Assembly (NCBI RefSeq): GCF_002078875.1
Contig: NC_034410.1
Location: forward strand, 103,360,138 to 103,424,137
DNA: 64,000 nucleotides
Direction: 5' to 3'
Origin: Numida meleagris
Lineage: Eukaryota; Chordata; Aves; Galliformes; Numididae
Below the pieces are notes generated by a model. That model saw nothing but the letters and a program-made list of their open reading frames with translations, was not told the DNA's origin and did no database searches. Made by a program: the position numbers and the translations under genes. Below are positions 35,184 through 48,748 of the stretch, piece by piece (within the stretch, counting starts at the first letter, position 1; each line of letters begins with the position of its first letter).

Positions 35184-38100
35184 CTAGAGTAGACATGCAT
35201 TTTCTACCGTCTTCCTCAGAAAATTGCAGTGAATTACTTTATTCCCATGAATATTAGTGTTCTTCTCAATACACAGACAATGGAGAGAAGTTGCACTTTT
35301 GACTTCATTGCAAATTCCCATATCAGAAACCTTATCTAACAGGTTTACTTCACTCTGCTTGGAGGTCACTCCCTTATTATAATGAAAGAGGTTTTCAAAA
35401 GCAGGCAGTGAACAACTGATATGGCAGGAATTTTGCACTGATACTGTCTGTCTGTAAGGTAATCTGATGGCCAAGTGCTGCTGGGGGTGCTTCACTGATG
35501 AGGCATGAACAGAAAGCCTTGAGGATTGTGAACTATTACATTCTGACCTGGCCTGTCCATCCACATAAAGAGGCATGGGGATAGTAGAGAAACTTTTTGT
35601 GGTGGGGAGACAGAGAAACTTTTTATTCCCCCAGGGATTTTTCTTGTTACAGGAGATCAAGTATCATAAAATGATGAACTTCCCAGAAACCAACAATCTA
35701 TGTTTTTCATGCAGTAAATAGGAGGACAAGGGTGATCATTCTTCTCGTTCCTAGTATAACAACAAGCCCAACTGAGCTCACATGGACAAGCAAATAGATC
35801 AGCCTAGAAGGCAAACATGACCTATCTCCTCCCTAGTCAGAGAGTGGAGGTGGAAGGAGCTGATGTGACCTGCAGCCTGGTATGCACTCTGCATGCGCAG
35901 CTCAACAGTCACATGGAGCTTTCCTCAAGGCACACTGGAAGATGCAGTTTTTATCTGCCATGATCACTTAGCATGGAAACCAGCCATTTACATAGTTCCT
36001 TGGCTAAAATGTAGTAGTTATGTTTCTGTGGCTAAAACACAGTAGTTCCATCTACCTTCATTCTCTGTTAGGATCTGATATACCAATTTATAAATATGCT
36101 TTGATTTTCCTTTGTGCTTTTCACTCTTAATTTTCGGAGTACTTCAAGCACATTGATAAATTCTGTTTTGCATGAAATGCACAAAAACATGCACAGAAGG
36201 GAGAGGCAAAGTATGCTGACCAAAAGAGTGTGGATATGTATAGTTTCCATACAATTAAGTGAACAGAAGGAGCTCCTGAAGCTTACCCAATGCTAATCAT
36301 CCCCTTCTCCATAGTAGCTATTGCTCTCCTGGGCTGCCTCTGCAATGCATGGCAAAACTTCCCAGCCCATTTCAGCCTTAAGAAGAGGTCCTTGATTAAG
36401 AGGGTGGTGAGCAAATCTCTGCTGATTTCAGTGCATTCAGGAAAGCAGCTCGGGCTGGGTTGCCTCTGGCGAGGATGGGTAGCTAGGAGGCAGGGTTGGG
36501 CTGGTAACCTCTTCAGCTGGCAGGGCTGCATCTGGAAGAAGGAAGTGTGCTCACACAGTGACTTGCCCAGGGTCAGACTGTGGCATAAACAGCCTGAGAG
36601 TTGTGTTAGTGAATAAGTAGAAGATAAGCACAGGGAAGGTAGGAGAAAGTTCACAGCAGAAATTCTACAGTACAGTGAAAAGAGAAGATATAAGAAAAGC
36701 CAAGGGGGATAACAGTTTTCTTTGTTAGAATAAAGTCCTTTATTCAATATTAGAAGAAAGCACCTTTTCTGTGATTTAACACTTTTTGCCACAAAGCTTT
36801 TATACAAACAACTTCTAGTTTTATGAGGCAGCAACCAAGCACTCTTCTTCCAAAACTGTCAGACAGTGATAATTAAAGCTGCTATTCAGGAGACTGGATT
36901 TGAACAACTGCTTGACAGGGAGAGTGTGTTATGGAATATCCTGCACTCCCTCTGCATTGCACAGCCTTTCTTTTGCTAGGAACTCACTAAAAAATGAAAG
37001 TTAAATCACATCAGACAAATGCATAATGAGCTTGTGCTGCAATGTTTAATAAGTTAATCAAGTATGTTAATGATACATATTTACAAGAAAGGGATTTGAC
37101 TTGAAATCAAGTCAGGAAACAACAAAGGCTGGTAATAAGAACAGCTTTGCATTGACAAAGTCCAGATGAATATGAGATAATTTGGGAATCGAAAAGAGAA
37201 CACAGAAACTGGTGATAGATGGAGCTATGAAGAAGAGCTGAATTTCACAGCATATCCAATTACAAAAGTCATTACTGATAGGAATAGCAAAACAACTTGT
37301 CTATACAGGATATGAGTAGAATTCAGTGGACTAAATTGCCTACATTTATGCAACATTTCATATTTATTTTTTAAAAAAATTGCTTGATACTGTGGAATTT
37401 GAATCTTATTTCCAAAGCCTTAGAACATCTGGAACGTGTCAGGTCTTTGATTGGTTCATTAGAATTAAGGCAGTTGTGAGGTTAGGATTTCAGACTTTGC
37501 AAACTCTACAACACAAAGTGTGTTTGGAGTTCCCTGGGTTAAAGTTTCTTTTTTTTCTGTTTTTCAAATTTCATTTCTTCAGAAATAGAATGACTGGAGA
37601 AGAATCATCCCCCTGTTAAAGCCCCTGTTTCAGATAGGAAACAGCACCTTCTCTTTGATCTCCTCAAAACTGTGAGACACATGGAGATGGCTAAAAATGA
37701 AACAAGACCAAAGTTCATCCCAAACTGGGACTTGGAAACATGACTTTCACTGAAGAGATTTTTGTAATGGATAGAAAATCTATTTTCTATTTTCTTCCCT
37801 TAAAGAGGAGAATTATTGTCTCTGTCTGTATTTATAGTTGAGAGTTCCTAATTTCTAAAGGGGGATAAAAAGATAATCAGTAAGCCTCATTGCATAAGTG
37901 TGAATTATTTTTTTCTCATTACATCAGTGTGTTGGGCTGATGAAGAGTGAGGCACCACAAGGCATGGTGACCTCTCTTGTTGTTGCACTGCTGTGCTGCA
38001 CTCCAGCCACTGGTGGTTCAAGGTGGCATGCTCACAGGGTGCAGTGTCACGCCACGTGAGGACACTAGCTGGGATCAGAAAGCTGCATGGTTATGCCAGT

Positions 38101-41100
38101 CCACAGAATCTATTCTTCCGCATTCAGTGAGATACCGACATAGGAATATTTCTTCTAGTTCCGGTTCTAGCTTGAGCTAAGTTCAAGCAAAGCACCCCCA
38201 AGCTCAGACATAAACCTATTATACTGTGTAACCCATTTACTTGCACACATTGTGTTCCTCCCCATGCCTACATCATTTGCAGTCCATCAACGATCTCTAA
38301 TGTCTATTAATGTATAAGGTCAATTTGACTAACTCTGGCTGCGCCCACTTTGCTCAAAAACACACTCCCTAGAGTCAACTGGAACTGGACTTTGAAGGTT
38401 TATTTAAAGAATCTGCATTACTTTTCTTTAAAAACTTTTGCTTCTTAAAGTTGTTTAGATTGATTCTCAGTGGTACTCATTCCAAATTCACTAGTTTTCA
38501 ACCATTTTGAATTTTTGCATTTATTTATATTTTCTTATGGAAATACATGTATTTTAATTTAGAAACCTGATTATATTTTGCAGAATTTGTTGTCCATAAA
38601 TACCTATTGAGCACCTTGTATAAGTAATTACCAGACTGAGAGTGGTGATCTCAGAGAAAGTGCTCCTGGTTATCTGAGCTCTGTGAATGACTCCCTGAAT
38701 GACGCAGTTTCTTCTCACTTGCTGTTGCAACTTGGATAGTAAAGAATGGAAGAAATCCTTGGATAACCAAAATTATTTATACTTGAGTCCTTACCACTGT
38801 GTTTTTCAAGGTTAGCACTCTTTAATGAAGTGTGAGTGCTATCTGATATATCTCAGAAATTCAGTTTTGCTTGTCTGAGGGGTTGCACTGCAGCTACTAG
38901 CTGTTCGTCAGAAGGCTGAACAGCTCAATGAAGGACAAAAGATTGTGTGATTGGAGTGGTTAATAATGTTTTTCTCTGCTAAACTGCATAACATAAGTAT
39001 TAAAACTACCTGGAGCACTAAATGAGGACCCTTCTCAAGTTACCATGCCTCATCTCAGTGGCTTTCAAATCATGGCTGCACAAAGTCCCAGCTAGGCCCA
39101 GCAGCCAGCAGGGTAGCTCATCTGATGTCCCTGAAAGGTTTTGGCTGGGCTCCTTTGATGGCCTCAGACCTTGGCAGTGAGGGAGACTCTGAGTTACTGT
39201 CTGTACAAAGCAACAGAAGGTTTTCTAGTGCTGTTTCTCTCTTCCTTTGTTCTTTTCCATTCTCATCACAAGGACCACTTTCTCTTGGTCTTTTTGACAG
39301 CTGCACTTTTGCCTCCCAGTTCCTCTCATCAGTTGTTCCACTTTTAAAGTAGAACACATAGATGAGGTGACAAGGAGCCTTTCTGTGGACTTCAGTGAAC
39401 ATCCTTTTCCTTCAGGGTTAACCTCATTGCACATGCTGAGGTTTTCCTGCACTGTCCTTGGCTCCTCTTTTTACTTTCTCTACAATGAAAAGCTTAAGCC
39501 TCAAAGTGCATCTTTCTCTCAGACCTTGCAGCAGTAGAAAGGCAGCTGTGCCATAGCTTTATTTTTAAAAGTTTCTTACAGCTGTTGGAGAGAATGTTTC
39601 TTTTCTGCTACAGCAGACTGGCTGTCTGTGCCAAGCTAAGAAATAACTGAAAATAATAATAAAGCAGTTTAACACATTGAATATCTGTGCGAGGCACTTA
39701 CTGCATCCCGAGTCTTTTCTCCTCTTATGGACTCCTGTTTAGTCCCTGTTATTGTTCACTCAGCATTTTATAATGACAGGCATATAAACATTATAAAGCC
39801 ATGCAGCTGGAGCACGCCTGAATGCAAATTACCTCACACAGGAAATCGTGCAATGCATTTGGTACCTGAAAATAGAGATCCACATAATGAAAATGGAGAT
39901 AGTTGTGTGGATGCAAGAGGAATCGTGGTAATTTATGGCAGCTAAGGATTTGCCTATGCAGATGCCTCAACAAACAGGTTTGAAAAACAGCTTGTCCTAT
40001 GCATAATTGGCACATTTTGTGGCACTGTCCCTCCCCCCAGTCCTCCAGAGCTGGGTGCAAATTGTTCTCCTTACCTCAGGACTGAAATACTAGGGCTTGG
40101 GGGATTTGAATTGCTCACGGTTTGGGTATAAGGCATTTTTAAGAGCTCAGATATGTCAATCCAGTGCAAAGCTTAAATTTCCACAGGGAGAGAATGCTCT
40201 GCAGTCTTGTCCCTTGCCTTGAACTGATATGTCCTGCAGATAAAATTCCAGAGAATTCAGGGTGTAAGAGCCAAGGGGCAGAAAATTACAATGAAGGTCT
40301 CTACCAGAGAAAGGAAGTCAGTTGAGCTATGATGACAGAAATGGAGTCCTACTCAATAATTCCTTTCTCTACCTGTCCTGTGCAAGATTTAAAAGGGATT
40401 ACTATGTCCTCTGGACACAAGTTAAAAGCAGACCTAAAAATTAATTAGTTTCCAGCATCCTTTCAGAGAGCCATCAGGGTTTGCATCAAAGAGCCCCAAA
40501 CAGTTTCTATCTTAGAAATGGCAAATGGCAGTAACAAATAGAGAGACCATCTTGAGCTAAAACTCCCACACGAAGATTTTGCTTATACTGAGTGTGTGCT
40601 TCAGTTTAATTGCTGCTTTACGAAGAACTCCAGTTACCTCTTGTCCCATACAGGCCTCAAGGATGCATTTGTACTGTTTCTTGCCCTTCAGTTTCCCTCA
40701 TGGAAAATGTTAATCTGTCTGCCTGAAGAGCCGTTGATGTTCTAAATCAACTCAAGGAAGGAACAGAGAATACCCAGTGCCTCACATCTTGAGTGGTTAT
40801 TTACACCTCAATGGAAGCAGACTAAATCAAAATGATGCTCTTTGATATTTTGCACTATGCAAATTGTTCCACAAGGGGTAATGCCAGCACAGAGTGAGAT
40901 CCAGGAACCCACAGGAAAAGACTTGCACAGTAATTTAATGTGAGCTGAGTGAAAAGATGATGGTAATTCATAGAGCAAAAGGCTAAATGTCTTCATTTTG
41001 CAGCATGTGGAGGAACATTCGGGAACAAGGCAGTCACAGAGCAAAACACAGACTTCACACAAACCTTTAAAGACATAGTGCAGGCACTTGCAGTGAAACA

Positions 41101-44100
41101 GCCACATAACAGAAGAAGATACCATTCTACTGTCAGACAAAAAAAATCCTCACACCTTTAACATTATGAGTGGAGATGTCTTCAATTGATAAACATGCAT
41201 TCTTCTGCTCAGATTTGCCCAGAGCGTTGTCTCCCTTGGCTCACTGTGACAGCAATAAAACCAGGTTCTATACAAACTAAGGCACATATCAGTGTGATGT
41301 CTGACAGAGGAACTCCAGCACTCCCCATACTTGCCTCTACTCTAATATTATATTCATTATTTTTCTGTGAACCCATAAATTCACCCAAAGTCTAAGAAAG
41401 AGTGTGCACATAAAGAAAAGAGAATTAAGCCCAGAAACTACAAGATACTACACACAGCCAGTAATTAAGTGGTATCTGAGCCATACCAAAATGGAGTCAA
41501 GGACTAATTAGAAAAATATTGAGGTAGCACACATCAAAATCTTCAGCAGCACATAAATAATATTCAACCATGGCATCCCTCTATTTGATCTGAGAAATAA
41601 CTGCTGGATTTTCAGCTGGACTTGTCTTTCATTATTCCTTATCCACCCTTCCCTAAATGAAACAGACCTGAAATAAAACGAGCTACAGAAAGAAAAGAAA
41701 AAAAAAAGGAAAAGCCTATGTAATTGTTCTCCTGAATATCTGTCTGGGTATCTTGGTAGTGCAACATCAGTGTTGTTGGTTTTAAATTTCATCTGTGCTC
41801 ATCAAGAGAGAAATGCAGAAGGGTCAAGGTAGCACAAAGATAATACCGGTTATATTATTATTTTTGTCCTTATTAGCTCCCTAACTGGAAGAAATTGCTA
41901 CCTCAGCCTCAGTGTAGAGCAAGAAAGGAGCAGGGCATCTCTCAGAGCCTGTGCTCCCTGACACATTCATCATTTTGGTTTATTTCAGAAGCCTCCTTTA
42001 GTTATGCTGCACTATACACCAAGACTCTTCAGCTGGCTTTTGGGGCAAACTGCGTATTACATTATACTGTATTGTACCGCATTGAAAAGTTCATATATTT
42101 CAAGGAAGTCAGCAGAGGAAGGCATTATTAAAAAGATTTGAAGAACTGTGTGAAAAGCATGGCATCTTTCATGGTTCCACGACAGTTCTGAATCCTTTAA
42201 AATTTATGCACAAGTAGGGTGTGATAAGCAACAGCAGTTGGCTAAGGTGAGAGAGATAACTGGGAAACAACACAGGCATCGAGACCCATTGTAAGATGAA
42301 AGCTAATGTCCCTCCAGCTGTGGGGAAGTTTGAGGAATGTGAAGCAAGAAATTTGAATATGGGATTTTTCTCTTGGGTCCCATCAAATTCCTGTTCTGTT
42401 TCACTTGATTGAATGGGATCTGCATCAGGGACTTCCTATATTCCTGCCTAATCAGGTGAAAACGCAGTGAAAGATGTGACTAGCCGTCTGTAGGGAACAA
42501 TTTCTGGGCAACAGATAGGAGCACACATTTGCCTTGCTATAAACTGATTCAGCCCAGTATTCATCACCGGTCCTGAGGCCCAGCTCAAAAATTCACTGTG
42601 ATGCATTATATACGCCATTAGCAGAAACATCTGAGAACATGTCTGCAGGCTACATTTATCAGCACAAGTGCAAGCATCCATTGTTATGATGGATCTCACA
42701 CCTGGTCTGGGCTAGAAGTAAGGGTGTAACATCTTGGTGTTCATGGGGGCAGCGGAAGGAAGTCCAGGAATGAAGGTTTTACTGTTGATTTCATTTTTAA
42801 GTTGAGAAAGGAGGCACAGGGCAGCGACAATAGATATCCCATGAGGTCAGATATGAAATGATCTCAACTCAGTCACAGAACGGTTACTCGAGATGGTGGA
42901 AAGAATGGGAGGAAAATATCTACCACCCACTGTGGATCAATATAGGAAAAGTAGCCCAGTGGGTGCAAAGAATAGGTTGGATTTGAGGGGAAGAAATCTC
43001 GCTATGTCTTAACTGGGTAAGATAAAAGGATTAGATTGACTGGAAGATTGATATGCAGAAGTTCTCAAGCAGTAGCTTTCCATGCAAAGACCACATTTTG
43101 CATTCTCCCGTTGTTTCTGCTGGGGATACAGGTACCTTCTCTGTCAGGATGACTTGTGAAATAACACCACAAGACAGCGCACAATATGACCAAACAAAAC
43201 TTTTAAAACATAATCCCAACAGTAAATGCCTCTTTTTTTTTTTCTGCTGTTTTGAAACTGTCTTCTTTTGCCATCAGCACAGCACATGATGTGGCATCCG
43301 TGACCAATTTCCACAAAAGACAACTGCATAATCATCTTTTTTGTTTTAAGTCTCTGCAATGGGATTGGAAGAAGTAGCAACTCACAGAATCCCAGCAGTG
43401 AATTGATGAATGATGCATGAAAATATCATACTCACATATCTTATTGAAATACGGCTACCACATTTGCAAAGGAGATCTTTTACTTAAAAACAGTGATCTG
43501 TAACCTTTCTAATAATGATTTTTTTTCCATATTACTTATACTGTTAGAGGGATCTGAGAAACTGTGTGAGTTGTTTCTGTGGTATAAGAATAACCCTGTC
43601 TTTAAACCTAACTTTATCTACAAAATCTAGCTCAGGAGTTTGAGATACTATTACTACAATAGTAATAATTTGTTTTCTGCTATAAATTTCAGCAGAGGCC
43701 ACCGTTTGTTACCAAAACCTGTTAAATGGTTAACAGGCATTTGTAACAGCCTAAAACTGAGTTGCACTTTCCAATGAAGAGATGTGTATGACTCAATACA
43801 CCTGGCAGTTCCAGCAAAGATGATGAATTAGCTGGCGGAATAAGTCATCCTCCTACTCTCATAAAATAAGCCAGACATGGAAATGTATGTCTTGATGTGG
43901 ATACACCATCCACATTAATCTGAAATCAACTCCTTTTATCTCCAACTTCCTACATCTCCACAGTGATGATCTTCAAAACATAAGACTTAAGACTGACTAC
44001 ATTTTCCTGCATTTTGTTAAGCTACAGGGTTGTAAGATATTTTATCATTTGTTAGAGTTAGTAAACAACTAGACAAAGAAAGTGACATACACTAGCAGGG

Positions 44101-45344
44101 AGAGAGCTGACAGAACTTATGCCTTTACAGAAAAATAAATCATTCATGTCTATGAGAACAGAGAGTCTGTTGGCAAATTGTAATGACAAATGATGTAATA
44201 TCTTCATTATGTCCTGTTTTAGTATCCAGAAGAGTTACAAATTTTAATTCTAAACTCATTATATGAAGTGATTTGTAGACCTCCCTTGAGGCCTCCTACT
44301 TGGAAGTCAGAGATGCTTCGTGAAAAATACCCAAACTAAAGATTTCTATCCTTTATTGATTATCTGCAAAAGTTCATGTTTCCGCATACTGATGATTCAT
44401 TTTCACAATGACAGCACTGGCTGCATGGGATGTCACCTTTCAAGAAGAGTGTGTGTGAAAGAAAAGGATTTTGGTGGGTTTATTTATGGGGACATTATAG
44501 ATGTATACACTGCATTGCCCTCGGAAGATGTGGGCTCATTTATTAAGAATTAGGGTGTGGAAAGTTTTTGTGAGTTTATTGAAGATGAGTATTGCTTGAG
44601 AAGCAGAAATGAAGTTTCTGGAAAATTGTATTTACTTGCATTGTTTCTAAGAGTTTAATGCATTTCTGTGCAGTCCTGGTCTGAGACAATTTCTGGCAAT
44701 GGAGCACTGTATCTATTTAAGTACCAGTCTGTTCAAATACATGATAAGTTTCTTTGGGAAAGTCATGTTTGGGTTAGACTCATCTTTGAATTGGCGAGTA
44801 GGCAGGGAAGAGTTCTCATAAGTGTAAACACAGAAGCAATTGATGGACTATTTATCACAGCCTATTTGGCCTACTACGGATCACTCTGTTTTTATCTTTC
44901 CAAATCCCTGCACCAACAGACTATTTTCTTCCTGTTTTACATTCCATTTCAAGTCTACCATCCCTCCTGACTGAGGATAATATCCATCCCTTTTCCTTGA
45001 CTTATCTCTCATCTGTTCACGCTACACCTCTGACTCCATCCTCAAGACAAAATTAATCCTCCTTCCTAAACTTTCTTTTTTTCCTCTGGAAAAAAAAAAA
45101 TGTGGGTGGAGATGTGAACTGTCCCCTTACATCTGTCAGCAAAATATCTATAAATGTGTAAAAAAACCTCAAGCAATCAAACAAGCAAACAGTAGCAGAG
45201 GAAGTGTCAGATGTTGCTCAGGGAGCATACCCAAGCCTGACCGCTATCTGCAGCCCATTCCCCCACGCTCTTTATCTTCCACAGTTGTTACACCAGATGT
45301 CATAGGGTGCCTCCCCGCCTTTTCTCTTAATGTCTGCTTATGGA
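35184..45344. other. Unique noncoding sequence, no gene seen
   Basis: About 10 kb without a recognisable gene, CR1 tail or DNA transposon. The longest frames, 35184-35660 (-, 158 codons) and 36283-36834 (-, 183 codons), have no domain, are rich in Ser, Cys and Leu and lack convincing exon borders. Short A/T homopolymers are scattered, for example near 41700 and 43213. Confidence 0.65.
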
Positions 45345-45575
45345 TTTGTGGTCCATGAATTAGTCTCACCTCTTTCTGAACCCACTGAAAATATCTGCCA
45401 CCACAACATCTCTGGCAACAAATTTCAGAAGGTTGTTATCACTGCATAAAAATCTTTTATAGAAGATTTCTTTTGTAGGAGAGAAATTTCTTTTATCTGT
45501 CCTAAACCCATGTCAGTAAGAGCTCCAGATTCCTCTTATTCACAGCCTCTGTGATTCTGTGAACCTTCATTCATC
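45345..45575 (-). mobile_element. Ancient CR1-like LINE fragment, antisense
   Basis: The segment 'ctcacctctttctgaacccactgaaaatatctgccaccacaacatctctggcaacaaatttcagaaggtt...' and 'tctgtcctaaacccatgtcag...agattcctcttatt' matches, by memory, the antisense of the post-RT part of old amniote CR1/L3-type LINEs. It differs clearly from the younger CR1 copies in the window and carries more changes. The 3' repeat is not visible, so the copy is truncated or eroded at both ends. Boundaries are approximate. Confidence 0.6.
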
Positions 45576-46659
45576 CATTCATTCTCCCCCCGTCCCATTT
45601 CTGCTGTACAGTGCAGAATGCAACGAGTGTATCTAACAATGGTCAGGTAGGGCTGCGGTTGGAAATAAATTATATTGACAGATAAAAACAGTACACTCCC
45701 TGCTTTCATATATCAGTCCGCAATTACATTTGAAGATTGGCCCTTCAGTGAGAGCTGGGTACCTATTTGTTTTTTTGAATTATTTCAAGGGAACAGCTGC
45801 TCATTCCTTTGTCTGTGGAATGTCTATCTTGTTTGAGGCACTGAAGCAACAGAAATAATTTTAATTCAGCAGCATGAATGCAGATCAAAAAGCAAGCTGA
45901 AGGCAGGAAATCTTGGGGCAGCTTCTGTAACACAGGTTCACAGGAGGCCCTCCAAATCTGCTATTATTTGCTTGGAGAGGTAAAAAATCAAAGCTAAACA
46001 CTACATTGTCTCTGGGTATTCAACATTTTCCCCTGGAGTGAACTGAGCTGCTGCTTTCAGCAACCCAGCATTTGGAATGACTGATACAGGATAACAAACT
46101 GCTTAGTGGCCAGGAGAGAGGCAGAAAGGAGAACCTGCTGATGTAAAGGCAAAAAGGTGAGAACAATTAACCTTTGACGTACAGTATAGCGTCTTACGGT
46201 CATCACTAGCTTAATTAACTATCATGCCTACATCAGGAATATTCTCTTACACGTGCATAGGTCTTGGCAAGGTTCATTTGCAAAATGCCATCTATTTGCA
46301 TTGTCTGGGAGCAATTTGCATTCAAGTTCCCCAATCATTTTCAGACAGGGGAATGCTAAGGAAGCTCCCCAGGTAACAGAATACTGAGAAGATTTAGAAT
46401 GAGAAAAAAAAAACACAATAAAGTTAAGAACATCTACTAGTTTAAAGGAGGAAAAAAATACTGATGGGACTTTCCAGTGACTGGCAAAAATGAGTACATA
46501 GGATGCCTGGAGACCCAGGTCCTCTTCCTAGACCCATCAGTCACTTCACCTTGTCAAGCAGGTTGTTTTGCCATTTATCCTGAGGACAGGGAGAAAGGCT
46601 GTACACACTGATTCTGCACCTGAGCAGACACAAGCTCTGTCAAGCCGACAGACACAGAG
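45576..46659. other. Noncoding sequence, no gene seen
   Basis: No open frame of interest (longest about 62 codons) and no recognisable repeat. Confidence 0.65.
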
Positions 46660-46867
46660 CATACTTTTACAGTAGGGGTGGTGAGGCACTGGAACAGGTT
46701 GCCCAGAGAGGTGGTGGATGCCCTGTCCTTGAAGACACTCAAGGTCAGGCTGGACGGGGCTCTGAGCACCCTGATGTAGCTGTAGGCGTCCCTGTTCATT
46801 GAAGGGGAGTTGGACTAGGTGACCTCCAAGGGTCCTTCCAACTTAAGCTATTCTATGATTCTGTAAT
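46660..46867 (+). mobile_element. CR1 LINE 3' fragment
   Basis: The sense-strand 3' end runs from 'atacttttacagtaggggtggtgaggcactggaacagg' to 'ggtccttccaacttaagctattctatgattctgtaatt', with one and a half terminal repeat units. It encodes the end of ORF2 only as scattered remnants. It is the same subfamily as 62580-62848, sharing the 'gagcaacctgatgtagctgtagg.gtccctgttcattg' block. An open frame on the opposite strand (46575-46799) is a shadow of it. Confidence 0.95.
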
Positions 46868-47550
46868 TACAGACTTCAGCAAGCAGGGAAGAAGGGTTTA
46901 TTTGGTACAAGTATGAATGAGCTGGCACAACAAGAATAAATATCTGATTCAGATTTCTTCACATTCCTCATCACTAAAAATGAGCCATTGGCATTGCACT
47001 ATAACACAATTTCAGATCACAGAGGTAAAAGCACCACAAAATGTTTGGCATTGCTATGATTGTCCATATTAATGGAGTAGCCTGCCATCTGCTTCCCTGC
47101 CCACGTGCATGGGCTGTTGCTCCATATTTGAGCATACATTCACAAGAGGAATGCTTGCATGGCAGGCAGATAGGGCTCTATTGTAGAGATCTTCACAAAC
47201 ATTGCATTGCATTTTCTCAGCCATTTTAAAGTCTATCTCCAAACAGCTTATCTGTGCGTTGTTTTTCTTTTCTTAAAGAAAACAAATTTGATATCTTTAC
47301 AAGACACTATCTACATTTTCCAACTGCAGACATGCATAGATATGCATAATATTTATATTTCTATATATCCATATACACTTGTATAAAAGTGCAATGACAA
47401 AGAGATGGGATGAATATCAGCTTGGGAATTAGACCCTGCTGTAACGCTGACTCCAGAGAATTGTGGGGCAATTAAATGTTATTTTTGCTGACAAAACTGC
47501 CTTGGGAAATTTCTCTACACTGCCCTGACCCAGTTGCTGCCCCTCCACAG
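46868..47550. other. Noncoding sequence, no gene seen
   Basis: AT-rich, with a dense 'tatatttctatatatccatataca' patch near 47350-47385. No coding signal. Confidence 0.65.
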
Positions 47551-47733
47551 GAGCTTGCTGTCTCCTTGACGGAGGCAATGCAATTTTTTGCAGAACAGTC
47601 TGTGTCCGAGACCCTTGAGACAGTCCAGGGCAAAGAGAAAACACCAGAAGAAAGGCATTTGAGGCTTTTGTCCTTGCTTTTTGTGTGTGTTTGTTTGTCT
47701 ACTTTTTTAATCCTGATCTGGTCCATGAAATGA
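47551..47733 (+). other. Candidate exon with hydrophobic C-terminus (weak)
   Basis: An acceptor-like tract (cagttgctgcccctccacag, AG at 47549-47550) precedes 60 open codons in phase 0, ending at a TGA at 47731-47733. The peptide starts ELAVSLTEAMQFFAEQSVSE, then TLETVQGKEKTPEERH, and ends with about 19 hydrophobic residues (LLSLLFVCVCLSTFLILIW), which would resemble a tail anchor. The hydrophobic part comes from a TG/T-rich simple-sequence-like stretch, which weakens the case. No AATAAA follows closely. An overlapping antisense frame of 92 codons exists. Family unknown. Confidence 0.15.
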
Positions 47734-48703
47734 TCCGGTTGCGCTGGCACATGTGCGTGGGAGCAGGCAGAGAGGGCTGAAGGGCAATGGAGGGAGGTTA
47801 GGCACTTCTGAAGCTAATGTCGCCACGAAAGAACACGTATCATGCAACTAATCCTACCAACATTCACCATTTTGCAGTGCTGTACCAGAACTTCACCTCT
47901 TCAAATCTGTTCACTGTACTCGATTCATGTATTTCACTTGCTAAATATTCTAGGTGTGGGTGTATTGTTTTAAAAAAATGCTTCTCTTTTTTTTCACTAA
48001 AGCATACTGACAAGCAACTATTCATTTCTTCCAAAATAGAGTGTCAGACAGTGAAATGCAGCTTTAAGCTAAAAGATTTTTTTTCTTTTTTTTCTTTTTT
48101 TTTTATGTAACATCTTTCTTGTCAGTGGAATAAACAACCAGCATGTATTTCCAGCTGGTGCTCAATTCCTCCTCGTGTCTGATTCAGCCCTTGTACATCA
48201 TTATATGAGTGCTATTGTTGCTGTTGAAAGTATGTGGATTGTTGGGTATTTGTTTCCTCAAAGAAGCAATTTTTCTTCCCCTAGGATAAATAATTGTGGG
48301 TATTTTATTTATGGAAAGCTCAGTACTGAACATGCTTACACCAGTTCAGCAAAGAATGTAAGTGTGTGCTTAACTTCAGGAGTATAATTTCTACAACACT
48401 CATCAGGGACACTACTTACCTGCTGAGAGCAAAGCAAGTGTCTTCCTGGATTAAAGCCAGAACGTTCAGAACCTCACAAAATTGAGCACACTGCTAATTG
48501 AAGTTACTATATACGCTTCAGTAGGAGTTAGCCACTTAAATCCCGTTGGAGATCTGGTCTAAAGTCATCCTTGGAATCCTACTAACACCCTTTTTAAGTC
48601 ATGGTTACGGCAGTCCATACACAGCTGCATCCTATTTATGCTTCCAAAAGCATCCTTTTAACAGTTTTAAATTGGTTTCCTCTTAAGTGATAACTGATTA
48701 TCT
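47734..48703. other. Noncoding sequence, T-rich in the middle
   Basis: It includes an interrupted T tract (T8-C-T8-C-T10) at 48077-48104. Nothing else is recognised. Confidence 0.65.
48077..48104. repeat. Interrupted poly-T tract
   Basis: Runs of eight, eight and ten T residues separated by single C residues. It is not the tail of a recognisable element. Confidence 0.9.
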
Positions 48704-48748
48704 GACTTGGTGATCTTCAAGGTCTTTTCCAGCCTGGATGATTCTGTC
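48704..48748 (+). mobile_element. Short CR1 3' terminal remnant
   Basis: 'gacttggtgatcttcaaggtcttttccagcctggatgattctgt' matches the last ~45 bases of CR1, including one terminal ATTCTGT unit. Such very short, 3'-only insertions are common for CR1. Confidence 0.75.

Noticed and set aside
35184..35660. 158-codon open frame on the - strand
   Set aside because: No domain or splice structure; length is within what AT-balanced noncoding DNA yields in 64 kb.
36283..36834. 183-codon open frame on the - strand
   Set aside because: No recognisable motif, Cys/Leu/Ser-rich in the middle, and an overlapping 108-codon frame on the other strand; no exon-like borders seen.
46575..46799. 74-codon - strand frame similar to one at 62641-62853 on the + strand
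   Set aside because: The similarity comes from antisense translation of the same CR1 subfamily, not from related genes.
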